Assembly: GCF_002964765.1 (NCBI RefSeq)
Contig: NZ_PQCF01000004.1
Location: 22,718 to 86,717, forward strand
From: Pseudoalteromonas sp. T1lg88
GTDB lineage: Bacteria > Pseudomonadota > Gammaproteobacteria > Enterobacterales > Alteromonadaceae
DNA: 64,000 nucleotides
Direction: 5' to 3'
A program made the translations under genes and the position numbers. A model generated the notes under the pieces. The model had not been told where the DNA came from, ran no database searches, and was given only the letters and a program-made list of their open reading frames with translations. This document shows positions 58,791 through 64,000 of the stretch, one piece after another (position 1 is the stretch's first letter; the number at the start of each line of letters is the position of its first letter).

Positions 58791-59317
58791 AAACTGCTGT
58801 TGGGCGTTTCTAAAAATGCTATTTCCTCTGGTGTCGACCGACGCCCGAGTATAGCGTTGCGATGCGGGTAGCGACCAAAGCGGTCGATGATCGCCTTATG
58901 GGTCAGCTCATAGGAATAACTCTCCAAAGGCCGAAACAGGTGCTCGGCAAGCATATGAATGACGGCACTTTCGCTGTGCATATAAGGCATGTATAAAAAG
59001 CCACGCTCCTGCTCATTGAGCAGCAGGTCGTAGCCCTTTTCTACCGCATGTTGAGCCAGGCATAAGGCCTGAGCATCCTGGGCAAAGGCGCTGGCGGTAT
59101 CGCGATAGATATTACGGGAGAATTGATCGAGCACGATAATTTCACTCAGGGCACCGTGGGCACTGCTACGCCAATGATAGAGCTCCCCCCGACTGGCGGC
59201 GCGGTGAGTCTTGGCAAACAGCTCGGTAACCCTGGCATCGAAGGTCGCACTCTTTTTAAACCAGTCCTCGCTGTTGCACTGGTTAAACCAAAAATCATAC
59301 ACGGATTGAAAGTCCAT
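58787..59317 (-). CDS. DUF924 family protein
   Basis: 176 aa, all-helical TPR-like fold. Signature residues: FWF near the start, WFKKSATFDARV, LIVLDQFSRNIYR pattern (EIIVLDQFSRNIYRDTASAF), FLYMPYMHSES and RFGRYPHRNAILGR. Function unknown. Confidence 0.9.
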   Translation of the reverse strand: MDFQSVYDFWFNQCNSEDWFKKSATFDARVTELFAKTHRAASRGELYHWRSSAHGALSEIIVLDQFSRNIYRDTASAFAQDAQALCLAQHAVEKGYDLLLNEQERGFLYMPYMHSESAVIHMLAEHLFRPLESYSYELTHKAIIDRFGRYPHRNAILGRRSTPEEIAFLETPNSSF

Positions 59318-59546
59318 AGACCCTCCTTCAACATTTACACCCAGGTCGTTACTGACAGTCTAGTCAAATCCGGCCCTCAGGTGATAGCCAGGCCGCCGAA
59401 GATATCGCCGCCCCGTTCCTCTTTTTGCGCTCGCTAACCGTCGTAAAAGGCTTGCAGAAGCCCAGGCGAGTGCAGCACTATGTGGAGCACAGTGCCAATG
59501 AGTGCAAATAACCCCCTTTAACCATGCCGCCGTATAAGGAATCTGT

Positions 59547-60077
59547 ATGAGTATTCAGAATCATGAAAACGATCTACCGGTCACAGAGCAGCCAGACTCG
59601 AGTGTAAGCGAAAACACCCCAAGTATTTGGGCTCAGGAAATCGATTTTGATCTTTGTCGCAAACTCGACCTCGGCGTCGGCGCCAAGGGCACGCTTATGA
59701 CCAAACTCGGCATTGAAATCAGCGAAATCGGCCCGGATTACCTGGTGGCCACCATGCCAATCGACAACGAGCTCTACAACCCCATCGGCATAGTCCACGG
59801 CGGCGCCTACGTGGTACTGGCCGAAACCGTCGCCAGCTACGCCGCCAACTTCGCCGTCGACATCAATAAATATTACTGCGTCGGCCAGGAGATCAACGCC
59901 AACCACCTCAAAGCCTCACGCACCGGCACGCTCAAAGCCGTGACCAAACCCGTGCACCTGGGCGGCCGCTCATCGGTATGGGAGATTAAGATTTACAACA
60001 GCGCCGGGGACTTGTGTTGTATTTCAAGGATGACCGCTGCGGTGGTGGAGAAGAGAAGTAAAAGCGCCGGGCTTTAA
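59547..60077 (+). CDS. PaaI-type hot-dog thioesterase
   Basis: 176 aa. The core motif NPIGIVHGGAYVVLAETVAS is that of the PaaI/YbdB thioesterases (catalytic Glu in the AET segment), and QEINANHLKASRTGTLKAVTKP is typical of the second half. An extra N-terminal stretch of about 40 residues precedes the fold. Substrate unknown. It is the last core gene before the accessory segment. Confidence 0.85.
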   Translation: MSIQNHENDLPVTEQPDSSVSENTPSIWAQEIDFDLCRKLDLGVGAKGTLMTKLGIEISEIGPDYLVATMPIDNELYNPIGIVHGGAYVVLAETVASYAANFAVDINKYYCVGQEINANHLKASRTGTLKAVTKPVHLGGRSSVWEIKIYNSAGDLCCISRMTAAVVEKRSKSAGL

Positions 60078-60143
60078 TGCGGGATTGTTTCTGAGCCTTG
60101 TCTGTAGGCGAGGCTCTAACCTTGAGAAAGGCCCTTCGATTTT

Positions 60144-60401
60144 AGATCTTGTCGCGGTGGCGACGACACCCAAAGGGAGAGTGATTCGACTCCCCCTTTG
60201 GAAACCCCCCGAACCCGTGATTCGCTAATGCTTCCGAACTCGGGTTTTTGTTAAGCGTTTCGTTTTGCTTTCGACACGGTTTAACGAGGTGTCCTACCTC
60301 GGTAAACCTAGCTCGATATCCCTATCTCGCTGTCTCTAGCACACTCCACAACAAAAACCGATTTCTACAGCGCGAATCAAAACGGGGGATCGATACCTGT
60401 T
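60144..60401 (-). repeat. Dispersed 257-bp repeat, copy 1 (inverted)
   Basis: On the minus strand this segment aligns along its whole length with 63399-63655 (and with parts of 62988-63341). Shared blocks include ACAGGTATCGA at one end, AATTCGCGCTG-like and GAAATCGG blocks, and at the other end the hairpin 60170-60201 (CCAAAGG ... CCTTTGG) followed by GTCG-rich sequence ending in CAAGATC. It fills most of the gap between the thioesterase and the cassette cluster. No coding potential seen. Confidence 0.8.
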
Positions 60402-60447
60402 AGTTGTGAGGTGTCCGAGAAGGCGCTAAGTGCCAAAAGCGGACTGT

Positions 60448-60503
60448 GGGAACGCCTCAATCAGCCGACGCGTCAGCGGTCGGCTGGATTGACTTGTTAG
60501 CCT
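60448..60503 (-). other. attC site of cassette C (terminal, with altered R' box)
   Basis: On the minus strand R'' is GGCTAAC (plus 60497-60503) and the arms TCAATC(C)AGCCGAC and GTCGGCTGATTGA pair around a 9-nt loop with one extrahelical base, as in attC. R'' is the exact complement of the cassette's own start (GTTAGCC at 61439-61445). The R' box reads GTTCCCA (plus 60448-60454) because the six bases after G come from flanking backbone, marking the end of the array. Confidence 0.85.
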
Positions 60504-61425
60504 CTCGTGTGACCCAAATAGGAGAAGTTCCTATATTTTTATATCCGTATATGGCTTTTGCTCTTTTTATCAAACGCTTATCCTCAGATAGGATTGCTGA
60601 GCAGTACGCACCCATTGCTATATGGCCGGCATCGCTTCTTACGTTATGAATTTTATTTAGTTTCCGGCATTTTTTCTCTGCTTGAAAACCTAATATATCA
60701 AGTACCGCATTGCATCCGATTATTCCGAGATACATCGGCCAAGACTCGTAACCTTGCTTTTCTAAAGGATCAAAGCCAAAAAATTGATCGCAACTAATAT
60801 CAGCTCCCTGCATTGTTGGAGATATTATTTCCCAAATTTTTTCGACCTCCTTCTCTCCTGAGATGCTACCGATAGCGCCTTTCTCATCGCCAAAAGCCGC
60901 CCTAGTTTTCTCTATATCATTTCCATTCAAGATCATGTCATCGATCATAGAATCAAATTTGGGCTTTATAGACTTAACTTTGTCGATCATTTCGGTAGTA
61001 TCAAAAGGCAACTCAGAAATTAGACTGAGAATTTGGTGTGCGAATTTTTCGGATAGATTTTTTAATGGCCCTTCGTCTCCGCCACCGTTAACCCACACCT
61101 GAAATGGGTCAAAAAGAGTATCGTCGAAATTCACATCCCTGTTTGCTTCAATATAGGCATCATAATGCTGATGAGGTGTTCCGCTCTCATTTAACCGGGC
61201 TTCACCAGCAATCTTCCAGTTCTCGTCGAGAACAAGATCCAATATTTTTGCATCTATAGCATCGAGTACATCTAAATACTTCGCGGGCTCATCGGAACGT
61301 CTAATCTCCGCAAAGTGTTCCTTTGAGTAGACCCAAGTTACATCATCCCGCTTAGCTAGGCTGATAATGCCCTGCAAATGCAATCCGATTATATTCTGAT
61401 CGATGTAAATTAAAGGCTTACTCAT
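60457..61425 (-). CDS. Cassette-encoded PIN-like domain protein
   Basis: 322 aa, cassette C. The N-terminus IYIDQNIIG supplies the first acidic residue of a PIN-like nuclease fold, with a Glu in HFAEIRRSD near 42. The C-terminal part NVRSDAGHIAMGAYCSAILSEDKRLIKRAKAIYGY shows the later Asp residues and the strand-helix pattern of PIN domains. The middle 200 residues are not recognised. An RNase role is inferred; no antitoxin gene is adjacent. The last residues (NKSIQPTADASAD) are translated from attC, a hallmark of integron cassettes. GGAG lies before the ATG. Codon use is AT-richer than the core genes. Confidence 0.8.
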   Translation of the reverse strand: MSKPLIYIDQNIIGLHLQGIISLAKRDDVTWVYSKEHFAEIRRSDEPAKYLDVLDAIDAKILDLVLDENWKIAGEARLNESGTPHQHYDAYIEANRDVNFDDTLFDPFQVWVNGGGDEGPLKNLSEKFAHQILSLISELPFDTTEMIDKVKSIKPKFDSMIDDMILNGNDIEKTRAAFGDEKGAIGSISGEKEVEKIWEIISPTMQGADISCDQFFGFDPLEKQGYESWPMYLGIIGCNAVLDILGFQAEKKCRKLNKIHNVRSDAGHIAMGAYCSAILSEDKRLIKRAKAIYGYKNIGTSPIWVTREANKSIQPTADASAD

Positions 61426-61438
61426 AAGTCTCCATGAA

Positions 61439-61494
61439 GGCTAACGCCTCAATGAGCCGCGCCGGCAGGCGTCGGCTTGATTGAATTGTTAACA
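61439..61494 (-). other. attC site of cassette B
   Basis: Minus strand: R'' TGTTAAC (plus 61488-61494), arms CAATCAAGCCGACGCC and GGCGCGGCTCATTG with extrahelical bases, R' GTTAGCC (plus 61439-61445). R'' is the exact complement of the start of cassette B (GTTAACA at 61996-62002). The stop codon of the cassette B gene lies inside R''. Confidence 0.9.
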
Positions 61495-61971
61495 GTTTAT
61501 ACGACTTACTATATGGCTTTTAACATACTCAAAATCTTCTTTCTTGGGCAATACACTTGATACAAGTGTAAGTTTACCGCCATCATGAAAAATATTTAAA
61601 AATAGATTTTTTTGGACTTTCTGCTCTGTAATATTTTCTATATTTTCATATTTCACGGTAACTATTTTATTGCTAATTCCGCTTTTAGGGGCCTGAATAT
61701 ATTCATCAGTAAGGACTAACTCATTCTTAGATGTAACACCTTTAAACAGGAGTACAGCGCCCAAAATCGAAAGAACACCAAAGAGCCCGGTGATGGCCCA
61801 GTAAAAAATAGAGGCACCTGTTGCTGAGAATTCAATTACCCGGTTTAAGATCAGGCCCCTATCGTTTTCACTGGCAACCTGACCCGTAAAATAGGAAAAA
61901 ATGCCAAAAAACAAAATACAAAGGATAGCTACAAATAGTTTGGGCTTGTATGGATATCTAATCTCACTCAT
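61489..61971 (-). CDS. Cassette-encoded two-helix membrane protein
   Basis: 160 aa, cassette B, from the ATG at 61971 with GAGGGG upstream; the open frame continues upstream only because attC of the previous cassette happens to lack stops. Helices at about 11-31 (LFVAILCILFFGIFSYFTG) and 55-78 (YWAITGLFGVLSILGAVLLF). The C-terminal 80 residues look like a small beta-rich PH-like domain (VTVKYENIENITEQKVQKN ... GKLTLVSSVLPKKEDFEYVKSHI). Function unknown. Confidence 0.75.
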   Translation of the reverse strand: MSEIRYPYKPKLFVAILCILFFGIFSYFTGQVASENDRGLILNRVIEFSATGASIFYWAITGLFGVLSILGAVLLFKGVTSKNELVLTDEYIQAPKSGISNKIVTVKYENIENITEQKVQKNLFLNIFHDGGKLTLVSSVLPKKEDFEYVKSHIVSRINC

Positions 61972-61995
61972 TACTATGATCCCCTCGATTGAGAC

Positions 61996-62099
61996 TGTTA
62001 ACGCCCGCATAAGGGGCTGATAATGCTTGGCTATACTGTGAAGCGAAGCGGAACCGGGCCAAGCGTTAGCAGTCCCATCACTTAATGCGCTTGTTAGCT
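61996..62099 (-). other. attC site of cassette A (long, VCR-like)
   Basis: 104 bp. Minus strand: R'' AGCTAAC (plus 62093-62099), R' GTTAACA (plus 61996-62002). Paired arms include GGGACTG with CAGCCCC, GCTTGGC with GCCAAGC and CGCATTAAG with CTTATGCG. The block TCAGCCCCTTATGCGGGCG resembles the Vibrio cholerae repeat type of attC. R'' is the exact complement of GTTAGCT at 62717-62723, the inferred start of cassette A. Confidence 0.88.
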
Positions 62100-62217
62100 G
62101 ATTATTCAACTGACAGTAACGTTATACTGTAGAACGCCCAAGAAAGTGTATTAAGAATGACACTGGTTAATACAACTAATTGGCCAAAAGCATGCTATTA
62201 AACAAAAAAACAGCCAA

Positions 62218-62505
62218 TTATTTGTGAAGAACGCCTGCATCTTTAAGCTTATTTATGATACTCCAATCGTTATTTCTGAATGCTATTTGGGCAATTTCTG
62301 AAACGGCTACAGCATCTTCTCCTTTGAGATCACCCCCTGTTGGATATTTTAAGTCAAACATTCGACACCATCCTTCTGCGGTTTCCTGTTTCTTTTTTAA
62401 ATTAAACTCTTCGATACCATCATTAAATTCTGATATATGTTTGTTAAAATTTTGTATATTTTTGCTAAGAGTGGCTAAAAAGCCATTATCATTTTCCTTT
62501 ACCAT
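62218..62505 (-). CDS. Cassette-encoded small protein of unknown function
   Basis: 95 aa, cassette A, not recognised. Helical and charged, with a heptad-like N-terminal half (FLATLSKNIQNFNKHISEFNDGIEEFNLKKKQ), two aromatic residues around one Cys (GWCRMFDLKYP), then IAQIAFRNNDWSIINKLKDAG. Start ATG 62505 with GAGAA nearby; an in-frame TTG lies four codons upstream. It has an unusually long 5' segment (217 bp) within its cassette, enough for its own promoter. Confidence 0.65.
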   Translation of the reverse strand: MVKENDNGFLATLSKNIQNFNKHISEFNDGIEEFNLKKKQETAEGWCRMFDLKYPTGGDLKGEDAVAVSEIAQIAFRNNDWSIINKLKDAGVLHK

Positions 62506-62716
62506 TAGTTTTCTCAATATTCTACAATTACACCAATACTTCAGTACGACTTTAACGTCTAAAGCTCGCTTTAAACAGTCTATCAGATTAAATATGAGCT
62601 ACTAAACTTGAAATGGTATTAGTCCGACTTGCCTGTAATTTTAAATGCATTTAAAGAAGCCTTTCCTAAAGCGCACCTATGAACTTTTCTTAGTGATCAG
62701 ATAATTATCACGAATC

Positions 62717-62723
62717 AGCTAAC
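62717..62723 (-). other. Recombination boundary at the start of cassette A
   Basis: Minus strand GTTAGCT. It is the exact complement of the R'' box of the cassette's attC, so the cassette runs from 62722 to 62002. What lies beyond it would be attI, another attC remnant or a secondary site; ATAAACAT just upstream on the minus strand loosely resembles attI sequences, but this is weak. Confidence 0.65.
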
Positions 62724-62987
62724 ATGTTTATAGCGAGCTAATCGCGCGTTTTTCTACCGAAACATTGCTCGCTTTTATGATTGGTCTATTTGTATCAAAC
62801 AATGTAAGTTGCTGCCACTTTTAGGATTCATTCACTATAAGAATATTGTGTATGGGATAAAAACGAGCGCTTGGGTCGTTTTCCTGAATATGCACGCAAT
62901 TTGCGTTATAAACGGTTTAGTCGAAAATTATCAACGGCCGCTTCGCTCTAATCCAACTTACAGTTTGCGTTAGCCTAAATTGAAACG

Positions 62988-63341
62988 CAGGTGTATCAGC
63001 CTAATCCCGTTTAAATTCGCGCTGGAGAAATCAGCTTTTGCTGCGTAGCGTGGCTAAGACAGCGAGGCACGACGCCGAGCGAGATTTATCGGCACAGGGA
63101 AGTGCCGTTAAATCGTGTCGCAGCCTAAGCGGAGCGTTTAGCAAAAACCTGAGTTCGTAAGCACAAGCGAATTACGGGCGCCTTGGGGTTCCAAGGGGTG
63201 ACGAGTGACCGACGATTGATAATCGTCGCAGCACGAGGAAGTGGAGGCAAGGATGCCGACAGGAACCAGGCTTCAGGGACGAATTACTTGCACCTAAGGT
63301 GAATTGTATCTCAAGTTGTCGTCGCCAACGCGACAAGATCT
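62988..63341 (+). repeat. Dispersed repeat, copy 2 (with longer centre)
   Basis: Nearly identical to copy 3 over 63005-63180 (AATTCGCGCTGGAGAAATC, AGCGTGGCTAAGACAGCGAG, CCTAAGCGGAGCGTTTAGCA and more). After GAATTACGGG it carries a different centre of about 140 bp instead of the palindromic hairpin, then rejoins at GTCGTCGCCAACGCGACAAG. Confidence 0.85.
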
Positions 63342-63377
63342 ATTAATTACCGCCACAGTCGATGGCCCGACAAAAAT

Positions 63378-63401
63378 TGTCAGGTTGAAACCTGACCTAC
63401 A
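63378..63401. repeat. Short palindromic element, copy 1
   Basis: 24 bp: CAGGTT(GA)AACCTG core preceded by TGT and followed by ACCTACA. A second copy lies at 63748-63771. REP-like intergenic unit; abuts repeat copy 3. Confidence 0.7.
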
Positions 63402-63655
63402 GGTATCGAGCTTCCCGTTTAAATTCGCGCTGGAGAAATCGGCTTTTGCTGTAGAGCGTGGCTAAGACAGCGAGGCACGATGCCGAGCTAGATTTATCGG
63501 CACAGGGAAGTACCGTTAAATCGTGTTGCAGCCTAAGCGGAGCGTTTAGCAAAAACCTGAGTTCGTAAGCATTCGCGAATTACGGGTTCGCGGAGTTTCC
63601 AAAGAGGGAGTCGAATCACTCCCTCTTTGGTTGTCGTCGCCAACGCGACAAGATC
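63399..63655 (+). repeat. Dispersed 257-bp repeat, copy 3
   Basis: Same orientation as copy 2 and inverted to copy 1. It contains a perfect 13-bp stem at 63599-63630 (CCAAAGAGGGAGT and its complement, GACTCG-type loop) that copy 1 also has in imperfect form and copy 2 lacks. Confidence 0.85.
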
Positions 63656-63747
63656 GCACTACAGAGAGCTCTGGGGAGATTAAATTGAAAAGGCTAGTAG
63701 AGTTGACATGAACACGCTTAAAAGGCTGTGTGGGGAGATACAGGGGT

Positions 63748-63771
63748 TGTCAGGCTGAAGCCTGACCTACA
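63748..63771. repeat. Short palindromic element, copy 2
   Basis: Same 24-bp unit as 63378-63401, with CAGGCT(GA)AGCCTG as core: the two differences are compensatory, so pairing is conserved. Confidence 0.7.
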
Positions 63772-63812
63772 ATTCACGGCCGTGAAGCAGGTCTATAAGG
63801 TTTTTCACGCAT

Positions 63813-63840
63813 AAAAAAAGGCGCCCTAGGGCGCCTTTTT
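63813..63840 (-). terminator. Terminator of tuf
   Basis: Stem AAAGGCGCCC/GGGCGCCTTT with a minimal loop, seven T on the minus strand, 16 bases past the tuf stop. Confidence 0.9.
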
Positions 63841-63855
63841 ATTAAGCGTAAAAGC

Positions 63856-64000
63856 TTATTCTACGATAGTTGCTACAACACCAGCACCTACTGTACGACC
63901 ACCTTCACGGATCGCGAAACGTAGACCTTCGTCCATCGCGATTGGGCAGATTAGTTCAACAGTCATCTTGATGTTGTCGCCAGGCATTACCATTTCTACG
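63856..64000 (-). CDS. tuf: Elongation factor Tu, C-terminal end (partial)
   Basis: The last 48 codons: [43 protein letters not shown], ending TIVE. These are the conserved end of EF-Tu domain 3. The gene continues past the right edge. Whether this is the copy in the str operon or the one in the tRNA-tuf-secE cluster cannot be told. Confidence 0.97.
   Translation of the reverse strand, partial: VEMVMPGDNIKMTVELICPIAMDEGLRFAIREGGRTVGAGVVATIVE

Larger units (their letters stand above)
62506..63855. other. 1.35-kb non-coding stretch between cassette A and tuf
   Basis: No credible gene on either strand and no integrase. It contains the 5' segment of cassette A with its boundary GTTAGCT (minus strand, 62717-62723), about 260 bp of AT-rich unique sequence, two repeat copies (62988-63341, 63399-63655), two copies of a 24-bp palindromic element, and the tuf terminator. 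Confidence 0.6.

Noticed and set aside
59318..59546. About 40 stop-free codons between the DUF924 and PaaI-type genes (plus strand, ending at a TAA near 59510)
   Set aside because: No start codon or ribosome site and no recognisable family. A gene remnant is possible but cannot be supported.
61972..62109. Upstream extension of the cassette B membrane protein
   Set aside because: These codons translate the attC of the preceding cassette. The ATG at 61971 has a good ribosome site and starts the recognisable protein.
62255..62605. Open frame of 116 codons on the plus strand across the cassette A gene
   Set aside because: Antisense to the cassette gene, opposite to the cassette reading direction, with a composition typical of a shadow frame.
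60144..63655. The repeat series considered as a CRISPR array
   Set aside because: Units are about 257 bp, in mixed orientation, unequally spaced and only three in number. No short regular repeats with unique spacers and no cas genes are present.

Overview
The window is chromosomal DNA from a gammaproteobacterium, most likely a marine member of the Alteromonadales close to Pseudoalteromonas. The evidence is gene content and order: a csrD-like gene beside ssb; a gspC-N operon next to hslR-hslO and pckA; the greB-ompR-envZ and tex-bioH-comF-nfuA neighbourhoods; a caa3-type cytochrome oxidase cluster beside lexA; and tuf at the right edge. The genus is inferred from this layout, not proven. Nearly all of the window is core genome. 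The accessory part is the last 4 kb, from about 60.1 to 63.8 kb.

Layout. 0-6.7 kb: DNA maintenance (csrD-like fragment, ssb, YajR-like MFS transporter, uvrA) and an unknown membrane protein. 6.6-9.7 kb: a hot-dog thioesterase, a prolyl-hydroxylase-like 2OG-Fe(II) oxygenase, and a two-gene unit of a PF10014-type dioxygenase with a class V aminotransferase-fold protein. 9.9-15.6 kb: acnB (frameshifted near its 3' end), an OmpA-family porin and trmA. 15.7-20.2 kb: two tandem dsbA genes, srkA, ccoG and two small unknown genes. 20.2-32.3 kb: a complete type II secretion operon gspCDEFGHIJKLMN followed by a coupled UPF0149 gene, all on the minus strand with mostly overlapping stops and starts. 32.5-38.3 kb: hslR-hslO, pckA with a twin palindromic operator, envZ/ompR and greB. 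38.4-49.2 kb: a small secreted protein, a CBS protein, tex, bioH, comF (frameshifted), an M14 metallopeptidase, nfuA, a DinF-like MATE transporter and a polysaccharide deacetylase. 49.2-57.3 kb: sco, ctaB, ctaA, a thioredoxin-like protein, surf1, coxC, ctaG, coxA and coxB on the minus strand, with a DUF2909 gene opposed to coxC. This is a self-contained assembly line for a caa3-type oxidase: heme A synthesis, copper delivery, assembly factors and catalytic subunits. 57.6-60.1 kb: lexA with two SOS boxes, a SpoIIAA-like protein, a DUF924 protein and a PaaI-type thioesterase.

The accessory end holds a small cluster of integron gene cassettes without an integrase (CALIN type). Three cassettes read on the minus strand (62722 to 60454), each ending in a recognisable attC site. 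For every cassette the R'' box of its attC is the exact reverse complement of G plus the first six bases of that same cassette, which fixes the boundaries to the base. The cargo is an unknown 95-residue protein, a two-helix membrane protein and a PIN-like protein whose last 14 or so residues are encoded by its attC. The cluster is bracketed by diverged copies of a repeat of about 257 bp in inverted orientation (one copy on the left, two on the right), followed by the 3' end of tuf.

Two core genes, acnB and comF, each carry an apparent loss of one base in a short homopolymer. Each is repaired by adding a single base, so sequencing or assembly errors are as likely as real mutations.
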